From Alectoria sarmentosa (Eukaryota; Ascomycota; Lecanoromycetes; Lecanorales; Parmeliaceae): a DNA stretch of 57,048 nucleotides. This document shows positions 12,838 to 24,214 of the stretch, piece by piece; position 1 is the first letter of the stretch; the number at the start of each line of letters is the position of its first letter. The DNA lies in the NCBI GenBank assembly GCA_009733775.1, contig WOGZ01000223.1:1-57048 (forward strand), written 5' to 3'. The position numbers and the translations under genes are program-made. The notes beneath the pieces were generated by a model that was given only the letters and a program-made list of their open reading frames with translations, was not told the origin of the DNA and did no database searches.

Positions 12838-13122
12838 TTACTTTTTATCTCGATTGTTTGCGAAATTAAATGTTAAATTATGCGTTTTATATGAGAATAT
12901 GTGATAATCATTAATAACACGCATCATTATTGATATGTATTTAAATTTAAGAATTTGCGTTTCTTTAATAAAAGATTGTGATATAAAGATTTTTTCGTTA
13001 TCGATGTTTATTAGAATAATTATCTCACGCTTGTTATTTGACGTGATAATTTCATCTCTTAATATTAAAAAGCGAAATCGTTGTTTAATAAATGACGTGT
13101 TTAATGTTATAATGACAAACAT
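12838..13122 (-). pseudogene. Aspartic protease region remnant
   Basis: A 94-residue frame upstream of reverse transcriptase with an IILINIDNEKIFISQSFIKE stretch that aligns in position and pattern with the gypsy protease active site (DSGA..NFIS). The catalytic Asp-Ser-Gly appears as Asn-Ile-Asp here, consistent with G-to-A change. The identification rests mainly on position and the FISQ.F.KE pattern. Confidence 0.5.
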
Positions 13123-13183
13123 TAAACTTTATCTTTTTTTTTATCAGAGATTCGATTACGTGTCTCGTTATTTATAACATAAT

Positions 13184-14330
13184 TTAAATAATTAAATAAA
13201 TCTTTGAAATGTTTCTTTTATTAACAATTTCAGCATTCAATTTCAATAAAAAAAGGTCTTTATTTAATTTTAAAATCGTTATTTTCGAATTTGTTTTATA
13301 TAAATTTTCGATTTTGCGATATCGAAAAAAATAAATTCTTTTTTTGATTCTTTTAATTTTTAATATGTTATTTTTAAAATTTCGCATATTGATTATTATT
13401 TTTTTGATGATTTATTTTATCGTTAAAACGAGTTTTATTTAAAATAAATAGCTTTTTTATTTTTTATAACCTTTGCTCGATATTTTAATATTGTTATAAT
13501 AATATAATATAAATAATAAATTAAATTGTATTCTTCATTGCTTTTAAAGAAATTTTTTTCATTATTTTGTTTTATAAAGTTTTTATACATTTCGCATCGA
13601 TTATATAACGATCTCGTTGCGATTATAACATAATAAAATAATTATTAAAGTTTATAATTAATTAATCGTCTTTTATGACAGCCTTGATTAATTAATAATT
13701 AACATTATAAAATTTGATGATTGAATTGCGAATTTGATTTAAACATTATTTTTTATATTCGTTTTAAATAGATTCGTCGATATCACGTAGCATAACATTT
13801 TATACATTTTTTCAAATTTGTTTTTTAACATCGATTAAGAGAGCAGAAGATTAATAAATCTTTTTTTTATTTATTCGAAAATCGATGCGAGATGTCGAAG
13901 CGATATAATTCTCATAATTTCGAAAAAATATAATCGTCGAATTATAATTATTAAGATGTTGCGTGTTAAATATCTTGATAACGTTTATCTTTTTGCGATT
14001 TGATTCGCGATAATAATCATTATTATATTCGCGATGATGTTTTTATGCGTTTTGCATTTTAATTAATTTGAATTTTTTGATGATTAAATGTTTTTTAACA
14101 TTAAATTTTAAGAGTCGAAAGCGTTGAATTTGAGTTAAATTTGCGAAATGAGAATCTTCGTCGATAAATAAAGAATTGTCAAATGCGATATTTTAATAAT
14201 TATTATTTCGATTAATAATGTTATTAAAATTCGCATTAATGTTAAAATTGATATTATAATTGTTTAATTATGAAATAAACGTGTTTTAATGAGAATTATT
14301 TATTTAATTAAAAACGTCGTCGATAATTTA
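13184..14330 (-). pseudogene. Presumed Gag region of the Ty3/gypsy element
   Basis: It lies between the protease remnant and the 5' LTR, where Gag should be. Short minus-strand frames (13184-13387 among them) are lysine- and isoleucine-rich with no clear motif left. Called from position only. Confidence 0.35.
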
Positions 14331-14427
14331 TAATGAGACGTTTTTATTTCGTAAATTAATAAAATCGATTCGCGAGTTATTTGTTATAATTAATTGAGCA
14401 ATTTCATATAAACGAAATTATTAAAAT

Positions 14428-14687
14428 TGTAAAATAATGAGGTCTCTTTTTAATGAAACTGCGTAATAATTAAATAATTACGAGATTTATAAACGTAATA
14501 GCGAATTTTAATTAATAAGTTATTAAATGAATTAATAATTAAAAAAGAAAGAAAAAGAAAGAAAAATTGCGAATATTTAAGATTTTTGTTAAGCATGTTA
14601 AAAACACATCTTAGTTGCGTAATACGCAGTTTAATAAACGATTTAAGCGAACCCTATCAAATCGCTTTAAGTACTTTCGCTCTTACA
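14428..14687 (-). repeat. 5' LTR (260 bp) of the Ty3/gypsy element
   Basis: Pairs with 7325-7584. It starts TGTAAAATAATGAGG where the other LTR has TGTGAGGTAACAAGG, and ends with ACA. It is followed by the TTTTT duplication. I could not identify a primer-binding site next to it because of mutation. Confidence 0.85.
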
Positions 14688-15380
14688 TTTTTTAAAATAA
14701 AATATTTTTATAAGTTTAAAAATATATATTAAAGAAAATTAAAATATAATATATTTAATATATATTTCGCATATACTTAATTTATATTTAAAATATATTT
14801 AATATATTTAAAATATCTTATATTCAATTTTTTTAAATATATATTTAATAAATGCTTAATATATATTTAATATATATTTAATATATATTTCGCATATATT
14901 AAATTTATATTTAATATATATTTAATATATTTAAAACATTTTATATTCAATTTTTTTAAATATATATTTAATATATATTTAATATATGCTTAGCATATTT
15001 TTAAATATATATATATATATATATATATTTTATATATATTTGATTTTATAGTATATTTGATTTTATAGTATATATTGAGTATATACTCAATATATGCTTA
15101 ATATATGTCTTATATATATCTTTTTTTTCAAAGCATATATTTAACATATGCGCAGCATATGCTTTATATTTCTTCTTCGAGTCGAATATTTATGTTTCGA
15201 GAATCTTTAAATCTGATCGGGGGTACACGCATCCGCTCAGTATATATTAAGATCTAATCGAGGATAAAGTCGAATACACTTAGCATATGCTCACGCCGAA
15301 CCCCCGCCGGCTTTTAGTGTATTTCTGCCGAGCTGTAACTCACGAAAGATCGAATAATGAAGCCTGATTGAATTGGGGTC

Positions 15381-16094
15381 TTAACCCTCATCACTCTTCG
15401 AACGTGCCCCAACAAGTATATTACATTCATATGAGATCATTACTGAATAACCTTGTTTTTCAACAGTATAGATGATAGTTTGAGTATTGTTTTGAGAGAT
15501 GAGAAGCATCACACTTGCATCAAAGAATCTCAGACTTTTCCACCCAAGAGCTATCAGTGTTGAAAGAATGATTGATTCCCAGTCTTCTTCGGCCTGTTGC
15601 CATGTCAGCCACATACTTTTCTACTATATAGAGAACTGCTTCAGGGGAGCTTTGGGAGTACAATCAATCCATTTTTCATATTACATACCTAATCTTTCAA
15701 CAATCAGTCTCCCATTCAAAACGTCCCCGATTTCACATGGGTGTGTCGTAAATGTGTCCTCTGCATAGCCTCCAAATCTCACGGCTCGGTGGCGACGATC
15801 TTTGCAGCTTCCGCATTCGCTCCTATTTATCCGAATTTCGAGCTTCCTTGACCGCGACAGTATTGAAGCGAGGACGATAGACGTGTTGCTATCATAGTCT
15901 TGATCACACAAAGATGTCGAGTGTGAATCTCCAGGCTCAGCGAATGGTCGAGATGTCGAGGATCGATGATTGAATTGTCTGCTAGCGAGGCATAGCGAAT
16001 ATGCACGCTTTCGGCCGAGTAAGAGACAGCGACGGTGAGGTGTTTCTTTGTCTCGTTTATTGCTATGATATCTTAAGCTTATTACTATTAACAT
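15381..16094 (-). pseudogene. SRPK-like protein kinase gene remnant (N-terminal part)
   Basis: A 137-residue minus-strand frame (15681-16094) ends in HPCEIGDVLNGRLIVERLG, which matches the pattern just before the glycine-rich loop of fungal SRPK-type kinases (HPV.IGD.....V..KLG). The preceding HSNKRDKETPHRR and basic segments resemble their leader. After that point no kinase subdomain follows. A GTATGT donor occurs directly after RLG, but the 77-residue frame downstream (15381-15614) does not look like kinase and no valine-alanine-x-lysine, HRD or DFG can be read. The likeliest reading is a truncated gene stranded between the transposon ending at 15335 and the one starting at 16212. A lineage-specific short protein is possible. 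Confidence 0.4.
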
Positions 16095-16211
16095 GGAAAT
16101 TACTCTATACTATTTCCGCGACATACGTAATGAGAATTTTCTTCGCGCCGCGAAGTTCAGATCGAACGAAGTCTTGTTAACTATTTTGGCAACATCATAT
16201 CATTTCTGATA

Positions 16212-19200
16212 CTTCTTTTTGCAAAACCCTTGGCGGGAGCGCAAAACTTGCAACCGCCCCCGCAATTTTTTGTTTAAACGACCGTTAAATGCACGTAAAA
16301 GATAAAATCGCATTATATAAATTTAAAACCACATTTAAATAAATAGTCGTTGTAATAATAATTATTATAATTATAATAATAATTATTATAATTATTTATT
16401 ATAATAATAATTATTATTCAAAAATTAAATAAAATCTTTATATTAAACATTATTTAAAAAAATTTAATAACAATACTTTATAATTATATTTCTTATACGT
16501 TATATATATGAAAATTAAATCGTGTTAAAAACATTTCATTATACGATTTATCGATAAATCTTAACACGCGAGTAAAAAAGTGTGATATAAAAATGAAATA
16601 TAATTTTTTGCGCTCGTATAATGTTTATATCAAAATTTTAACATTATTTTTTATTAATATAAATTGTTTATAACGTAATAACTTTAAATAATACTAAATA
16701 AAAAAAAAAATCGATAATTAAATAATAAATCGTAAAAATGAAAATATAATTAAATGATAAATAATTAATTAAAATGTAATCATAATTATAGCAATTATAT
16801 AAAAAACTTAATCAATAAAATTTTAATTTAATTCGAAAAACGTTATATTCGAGATTTAATCGAATCAGAGATCGTTTAAAAATCTTTTAATAAAACGTTA
16901 TTAAAATGATATTATTATCGCTATAATTATATTATCGTTTATTTTAAAACTTATTCGAATTTTCATTTAACATAAATTCGAATTAAATCATAATAATAAT
17001 GTTATTTTGATTAATTTATACGATATTAATATACGATCTTTATAAAAAATAAAATCTTATTAATTTTAATATAATATCATCTTTATTTCGAATAATAATT
17101 TAAACGAATGTTTTAAAATTATTAATTAAAATGTGAAAAAACAATTATTCGTTTATTTTAAAAAACGCTTTATATTATATTTAAACGAGTTAATATATAT
17201 ATTATTCGATTAATTTAACCTCGTTTTCGATAAAAACATCGTTTAAAATTTTTTATATCGTTTTAATTAATTTCGTAAACGAATAAAAAGAATAATTGAT
17301 TAACGTAATGTTTTTTTACGTGATAATTAATTTATTGCATTAATTGATTAACGAATTAATCAATTAATCTTTTTAAACGAATTAACGATTTATAAACGAA
17401 TTGATAAATATTTTATTACTTTTAACAATTTGATATTAAGGTTTTTAAACGACAAAAAATACGAATAAGCTTTTTTAAATATATGATCGTGAATTAATAA
17501 AGAATTTAAACGTTTAAAAAAATGAAATATGTTATCTATTTTCACGATAAAAGATTATTTATTATAAATTATTTTTTAAAACTCGATCACTTAAAACATC
17601 TTTATCGATTTTATATAAAATCACATTTTTTTTTATTACGATAATTTCGAAAAAAACGAATTTCGATTAATAATTATATACGATAATGCGTCGATTTATC
17701 ACAATTTTAAATTTATTAATATGTGTCACAATGTAAAAATTTTATTAAAGTATTTATTTTTGTATTCGTTTAATTTTAATTCGATCGAAATCTTATTTTC
17801 GATATTTAAAACGTAAATTAAATAATATCAAAATATAATTATGTTATATTTCGACGAAAAACGATATAATAACTTTTTAAATTTAATTATCTTTACGTAA
17901 AAAAAACGATATAACGCGAACAATCTTTTTTAAAAAAGTGAAATATATTATAAAAGTTAAAACGAAATAAACGTCGTTGAAAACGAAATAAACGTTATTA
18001 AAGCATTAAAAAAATGAATTATTATAAACATTTATATATATCGTTCGTTTTTATACTCTTATTATAATATATCGTTTAAATTCACGTTATTATAAAATAT
18101 TTATTTCGTTTATTAATTTTATTCTTAATTTTCATTTTCGATAAAATATAAAACGAATTTTATTATAAAAATCGTAAAAATATATATATGTGTTAAAACG
18201 CGAGCTGGCTTTTTTTTACGTTTAAATGCGTTTATATTATTAATTAATTCGCATTTAATGCCTAATTCGATGCTTAACTTCTTTTATTTATATTCGAAAT
18301 TATTATTTTTTTATTATTAAATATAATGAAACTTATAATATTTATTCAATAACTTCTTTTTTATATTTTTCAAAATTCTTTTATTATGCGATATAACGTT
18401 CAATTTTATATATTCGATAAAATTTTTTATATTAACGTATATCGAATTATTAATTTTATATTTTAAAATCGTAATTAAAGTTATTATAATTTCATAATTA
18501 TAAATATAATTAATAAAACGCTAAAAATCATAATAATCACATTTAACAAATTTAATTTTAAAACGAAAAAAACGAATATTTATAAAAAAGTCGCTTAAAT
18601 TCGAAAATAATATAAAAAATTAAATAATTATAATAACAAAAACAAATACACGATCACGTGATTATTATATATCGTTTTTTTTTTCATTTCTTTTCTTGCG
18701 AATCTTATTCTTTTATCTATTTTTTAAATCACGCTTTTAATTAATAAATAAATTTATAAACGATATATTAACGATGAGTTTATTAATTCGATTTATCACG
18801 ATAATTATTAATTAATTAATTAAATTTTGAATTATTAGAAGATAATGTTTACGCGAATCTTTAACATAATAAATCGATTTAAAATAATTCTAATTATCAT
18901 AATCGTTTTTATAATATTTTTAACGATCGCGAATAATACGTTTAATAACGATAATAAAATTAATTTCATTTTTCGCAATTTAAACATTAAATAATCGTTT
19001 AATAAGATTTAAAATTAATGAAATTTCGATAAAACTTATAAATTTATTATTAAAAAATTTATCGTTATATGTGATTATTATAAAAACGATTTTGATAATA
19101 ATAAACTTTTTTTCAATAATATTAAATTTGTTATAAGCGTATCGATATATCAAATTAAATTAAAGCTTTTTTTTATGTTTTCAATTTTATAATTTATCGA

Positions 19201-20679
19201 ATATCGTGTTTAAAACTTAATTAAACTCGTTTAAATTAATTTTTTAAATATTGAAATGCTTTTATTTAATCGCAGTAAAAACGTTATACGATGAAATCGT
19301 AATGAATAAAATTCGATAATATAATATATGTTTAAACGATATAATATACTCACGAGCACGATTATCTTTAATAATTAATAATAAATATAAAATAAACGAA
19401 TTATTATCGAATATATATCTTTTAACTTTAATAATAAATGCGATCTTTTCGCTCTTTCAAAAGAATTTCACATTAAATTTATATTATATAAATTTCATTT
19501 TTTCATTATTAAACGAATCGATATCGATAATATTTTTTTAAATAATAAGAGAATAATACGACTTCGTTTTCGTTTTCGATTAAATTAATTCTTTATTATT
19601 CTTTTGCGAACGAGATTATTAACTTTTTTAAATATTCATAATTTTTAAAATCTTTTATTGACGTTTTCTTTTCTTTTTATCTTTTTCGTCATTAATCGTC
19701 GTTTATAAATCGTTTAATTAATTATTAAATTGAGTTATTATCGATGCTCGCATTTTAATAATAAAATTAAATTAAAAAAAACGATAAAAGCATAAATTAT
19801 TCGATCGCATAAAGATTAAATTTTTATTAATAAACATCATTTGATTGAATATCGTTTTTCTTAAATTTATAAATCGTTTTTTATTCATTAATAATTTTGA
19901 TAATAATATATTATATAAAAAATTAAATAATTAATTCGATAATAACGAATTGAGTTATAAAAAATTTAAAAAAAATTCAATCATCGAAGAAGGTCGTTAT
20001 TATTCAAGAGGTTTCGATTCGTTAAATTTTAATAATAACGTGATTATTATATAAAATCTCATAACGAGCTTTAAATTAAATGTCTTAATAATAAATATAA
20101 TAAATACGTTTATCTTTATTATAACCTCACCCTTTTCGATTTAATCAAACGAAAATCATTTATTATTAAAAATTATAAAAATGTTTATACGTTTTTTTCT
20201 CGCAGAAGATTTTTTAAAATTAAGTTTTTTACGTGATAATATAACAATAACGATATAATTTACAAATGTGATAAAAGAGTTTTTTTATATATTTATATTA
20301 TATCGTTTAATTTATATTATATCGTTTATTAAACAATTTCAATTTTAATTCGATTAAAAAAATGAAATAATTATTGTGATAATTATTTTATCTTTTATGT
20401 GATTTTGATAATGATATAAATAAAAAATAACGAAATCGATTATTAATCGAGCGCGAACGATAACGATAACGACAATAACAATAACGATAAATAAATCGAG
20501 ATCTAAAAAGATTACATTTATTTTGAATGATCAATGAATTATACACGATTTCATTTCTACACGATTTTATTATTATATCACGATTCTACCTTCTACGTGC
20601 ATTTGACGATCATTCAAACAAAAAATTGCGAAGGCGACTGCAAGTTTTGCGCTCCCGCCAAAGGTTTTGCAAAAAGGAG
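16212..20679 (+). mobile_element. 4.47-kb Tc1/mariner-type DNA transposon, copy 1 (RIP-mutated)
   Basis: Imperfect inverted termini of roughly 100 bp begin CTYCTTTTTGCAAAACC and continue GGCGGGAGCGCAAAACTTGC. TA flanks both ends (16210-16211 and 20680-20681). A second copy in the same orientation lies at 38017-42448 and aligns throughout; most differences are transitions. A Tc1-family transposase remnant is readable at about 17583-17813. The 2.6 kb between the transposase and the right terminus has no identified content, which makes the element two to three times longer than usual fungal Tc1/mariner elements. Confidence 0.85.
17583..17813 (+). pseudogene. DD34E transposase (Tc1/mariner) remnant, copy 1
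   Basis: The plus-strand frame with Asp at 17682-17684 reads IIIYDNASIYHN, then KILLKYLFLYSFNFNSIEILFSIFKT. These are the second catalytic Asp (in DNA) and the third acidic residue (in NSIE) of the DDE endonuclease. Exactly 34 residues separate them, the DD34E spacing of the Tc1 family. Upstream, NIFIDFI and NHIFFYYDNFEKN follow the usual approach to the DNA motif. Several in-frame stops, and DFN turned into NFN, show it is dead. The N-terminal helix-turn-helix part should lie between about 16700 and 17550 but is not readable with confidence. Confidence 0.75.
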
Positions 20680-20681
20680 TA

Positions 20682-21250
20682 TACAGCTGTTACAGAATTA
20701 GAATGAAGAGAGAGGTATAGAGGGCCAGGGGTTCTCTCCCCCTCTAAAGAAGATGATCCTTCCGATATCCCTAATACCTCTTGATTTCCCGAAGCGACCT
20801 TTGATCGAAACCTAAAATTTATCTTGCGACCTCCAGGAGACGGAAAAGAGATGTGATTTCATTGTGCCTTTGCGCCATTGGTCAGAAAATGACCGCTATC
20901 TTGCCCAATCAAGTCGAAGCTTCGATGCAGCCTTGTAGCCTTGTCTGTATAAGCCCCGCTGCTGCGACTTCTTCCATCATCCTTCGAACAACGCCATCAG
21001 CGTCTTACATCTATGTTAGCTCAAAAGCTGGGCGGCGAAGAGTCTCTAAATCTGTTCGTGAATTTGGGCGAGCAGTCTCAAGGCTCTCGGACTGGCATTC
21101 CGCAGCCTCGCCTTGAGGCCGCAATTGCAGCTTACGCCCCTCCAAACACATGTTCTGCCATCAACAACTGCTTTGGCAGTTCCCTTCAGCACGACAGCGG
21201 GACCATCCTCCATTTGGTTTGTCCTAACTTCCCCTCATCTTCCTTCCGCA
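20682..21250. other. Upstream region of the ankyrin STAND-type gene
   Basis: Balanced DNA between the right end of transposon copy 1 and the start codon at 21251. It contains an inverted CCAAT (ATTGG at about 20877) and short frames without recognisable domains. It presumably holds the promoter and 5' UTR. Confidence 0.4.
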
Positions 21251-23662
21251 ATGGATCCGGTCACCGTCGTCGGGCTTGTGGAAGGCTCGATCAGTCTGGC
21301 TGTGCAATGTGGCAGCGCTGCCAAAAGCCTGAACGGTCTCGTTGGACAGTACAAGCATGCTAAGCTTACTATCTCGACCTTGGCACAGAACTTGGACATT
21401 ATGCAGCTCGCCTGGGATCGAATTGGGGCATGGTCCAAGACCTACATGCCCACAGACAATGATGGGTTCACGCAACGCCTAGAAAGGTCTCTTGAGACAG
21501 GACACTTGGTTTTGGACGCATTGGACGAAGAATTAAAATCCTATGATGCATCATATATGACCTTTGGCCAGAGGTCGCGGCTAGTATGGAACGAGACTAC
21601 CTTGCAGGGTCATCAGAACCGGATCCGAGATCAGGCACAATCCATGAGTCTTCTTCTGCAGGCAATCCAACTGTGAGTACCTACCTTTCTTAATTGGAAG
21701 TCACTCTCTCCTGAAGGTTGTGACTATTCGTCTTGTCATTCCACGCAAGCCATTCCGAAGAATCGGAAGTTTGATTGTCGGTTCCTTCGTAATATGCATC
21801 ATATCTAATTATTGACCCACCAAAATACTTTTTCATGAACAGAATTATTCGGAAAAAGTGTTCTAAAGTGAGAGGAGCCTATTTTGACTTACATTCAGTG
21901 CTTGAGCACGCGTATTTTTTGACCGCCGCCTTTTTTTTTTGGCAATCATGCTCATTGCTAGCTATGAAATAATTTGACCGAGCTTCGAAAACTTGCGCTA
22001 CATGGTCTCTGCCTCAATGCGAACACGACAATCGGCTGTCAAACACTAACGTCATCTAGGCCTACCCCACAGGCCGCGACCAATCTGCTCCAGCAATCGA
22101 AGAAGCAGTTCATCAAATCTGACGAGAGCGCAATGTCTATTGTTCCTTCAAGACTGTCCTCAAGATTATCTACGTCCACTAACCAGCCTGGTAACCGCGA
22201 CAGCATCAAAAGCTATGCGAGTATGATATATCGTCGGCTAAGTTTCGAAGACGATCTATTCACAGCCAGAGTCTACAAAAGAAACTATAGAAGTCCACGA
22301 TTGCAGCACCTACGGAAGCATGAGCCCGATCCTAACGATAAAAACATCACTCCTCGAAAAGACAGACGTCATAATATGAGCGTTGAGGATGATCTGACAG
22401 CTGTGCCATCACCCAACGTTTCGACCGACATTCGTACCTTGTCGAAAGGTGTTAATGATAATGCGAAAAATGTGATATGCGATGGTGTCATGGTGTCCAC
22501 CACTCTCAGCTTCCCATCTGACAAGATCAATCGCAGCACGGAAACTAGCGGTAGCTACTCCACCAACGACCCTTACACGGAATTGACTGATGCTTGCATC
22601 AAAGGTGACAGCGATAGAGTAGAGTTGTTATTGAGTATGAATCCTGTGATACACAGCCCCCTCATTGGCCGCAAGTGTGATTGGCAGCATCGCTGTCCAA
22701 TACATGCCACCGTTCTCGAAGGACATGTCGACGTCATGGAGAAGTTGCTTCGACATGCTGACGCGACAAACGACGCTTGGCGGGTTCTTGAAAATACGAT
22801 GCACTGCACGATAGATCATCCCTGGCCCCCGCTTCATGTGGCAACAATGAACAAGGATCTCCCTATGGTTCAACTTCTGTTAAGGATGGGCGCTCCAGTC
22901 GAGGTGGCGACCGGAAATGGAGTACGAGCTATCCATTTAGCTGCTAGGACTGACTGCCCACATGTCCTTGCGGCTTTGATTGACGCGGGCGCTGATGTCA
23001 ATTGTGCGGATCAAGACGGGCGCCAGCCACTCCATTACATATCGGATGTCCGAGATCGGCCAGATGTTATTGTGTATCTGGCGATGAGGGGAGCCACTAC
23101 CACTGAGACGCATCTCTCGAAGAGGCCCACGCCGTTGGACCTGGCTCGCAATAACAATTTCGCTGGAAATGTGGAGATCCTCAGCGCTCTGACAGATGAG
23201 CCTTCGGAAGCTCTCAAAATTGCGATCAGAGAAAGTTCAACATCGGCTGTGAGAGCCTTAAAACCGCATGGGTCAGATCGGAAGGGCTGTCCCGTTGATT
23301 GGACCACGTTTCTCCACGCTTTTGTCCAGGAGATGTATTTTGGGGCTCCACATGACGGAGAAAAGGAGACAAGGATTCTGCGGCGGTTGCTAGAGCACAT
23401 TGATCTTCTTGCAGAAGTTCGAGACGGACAAACACTCTTCGCCAGCGTCTTTGCGCCGAGGGGAGGGCTAAATGGGATCTCGGAGTTGGAATTGATGAAG
23501 GTCTTTCTTGGACACCTTCCCATACACAAATACTTGGAGAGAAACGGCCTGAGATCGATGATGAGCAGGATAGAGGAGACTACTCTTAGACAATTTTGGA
23601 GATTTAGAAATCTGAGGGATGTCGGGGTAAATGGAAGCACGCAAGCTCTTGAGGCAACTTGA
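21251..23662 (+). CDS. Fungal NLR-type N-terminal domain protein with ankyrin repeats
   Basis: Two-exon model: 21251-21672 and 22060-23662, 674 residues. The donor is GTGAGT at 21673; the acceptor TAG at 22059 follows CTAAC by a few bases. The start is the ATG giving MDPVTVVGLVEG, the standard opening of fungal STAND N-terminal domains of the PigL_N kind (Pfam PF17111 as I recall). Residues 1-140 form this helical domain, then SDESAMSIVPSR (about 161-172), a family signature before the linker. Residues about 312-522 hold ankyrin repeats (PLHVATMNKDLPMVQLLL, AIHLAARTDCPHVLAALI, PLHYISDVRDRPDVIVYL). No NACHT or Walker motif is present. The likely role is an intracellular signalling or recognition protein; the ligand is unknown. 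The 387-bp intron is long for this window; a tiny extra exon near 21841-21867 spliced to 21983 is a less likely alternative. Confidence 0.75.
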
Positions 23663-24184
23663 GGAAGAAGTAGGCTTCATTATATGTTAGCGAAGAGGAA
23701 CATGAGGAAGTGTATTCGATGAGAATGGGATCGAGGCCTGTTGAGTTTTAAGATCGTAAGGTGGATTCTTTCCGGGTGGAGCTTGTTCAAATTGCTCCCG
23801 ACTGGGGCTCCTCATGCTGTAAGCTAATATCTAAATTCCTGTCTGTGTAGCGACTCTTATCTTGGGCTTTCATAGAAGATATACGTGTTTTGAAAAGCGG
23901 ATGACGGTACGGATGACAAGATGTGTAGAAGATTCCTACGGCATCGAATGCAAAGGGGAACTTTTCTGAGCTGTGCAACGCTCTTTAAAGGGCAGGTTTG
24001 ATCATGTGGAACAAATGATTCCGATGGGCGCCGGAGATTACGTCAGAATGATGGGATTTGGAGTCCCGCACATTATTCTTTTCACAGCTATCGTGGTGAA
24101 AGTTGCACTCTGAACAAGGTTTGGAACTATCTATAGGACTTGTTGAACTCGAAAAACGGCAATTTTAACGCCAAATACTCTTCT
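23663..24184. other. Convergent intergenic region
   Basis: It separates two convergent genes and should hold both 3' ends. No open frame with recognisable content. Confidence 0.5.
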
Positions 24185-24208
24185 CCCCCCCCCCCCCCCC
24201 CCCCCCCC
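24185..24208 (+). repeat. Homopolymer of 24 cytosines just after a stop codon
   Basis: An unbroken C run on the plus strand, so 24 G in the mRNA of the minus-strand monooxygenase. It starts only 6 nt past that gene's TGA (24215-24217). The length may be affected by sequencing or assembly error. Confidence 0.9.
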
Positions 24209-24214
24209 TCCCCC

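Larger units (their letters stand above)
7325..14687 (-). mobile_element. Ty3/gypsy LTR retrotransposon, heavily RIP-mutated
   Basis: A 7,363-bp element with 260-bp LTRs (7325-7584 and 14428-14687), both starting TG and ending CA, flanked on each side by TTTTT (7320-7324 and 14688-14692). Coding remnants lie on the minus strand in the order Gag region, aspartic protease, reverse transcriptase, RNase H side, integrase, which is the Ty3/gypsy order. A purine tract lies just inside the left LTR when read on the minus strand, as expected for the polypurine tract. Every domain is broken by stops; nothing here can be active. It sits inside the DNA transposon 7047-15335 and is therefore the younger insertion. 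Confidence 0.85.
7047..15335. mobile_element. TIR DNA transposon (TA target site) split by a nested Ty3/gypsy element
   Basis: Inverted termini pair 7047-7083 with 15299-15335. Both begin CAGCTCGG and share a block reading CACTAAAAGCCGGCGGGGGT inward, with transitions between them. A TA dinucleotide flanks each end (7045-7046, 15336-15337), the target duplication of Tc1/mariner-like elements. Without the nested LTR element the body is about 926 bp (7047-7324 plus 14688-15335). It is AT-rich, with repeated GCATATGC-type subterminal motifs and no coding trace, so it was probably a non-autonomous copy. I cannot name the family. Confidence 0.7.

Noticed and set aside
14700..15160. Regularly repeated ATATATTTAATATAT units suggesting an array
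   Set aside because: AT-rich subterminal repeats of a RIP-mutated transposon; no constant repeat/unique spacer structure, so not CRISPR-like, and the organism is a fungus.
16212..20679. hAT or Harbinger classification of the 4.4-kb element
   Set aside because: Target duplication is TA in both copies and the transposase has DD34E spacing, which fits Tc1/mariner.
23035..23640. 201-codon minus-strand frame inside the ankyrin gene
   Set aside because: Antisense shadow of the ankyrin coding exon.
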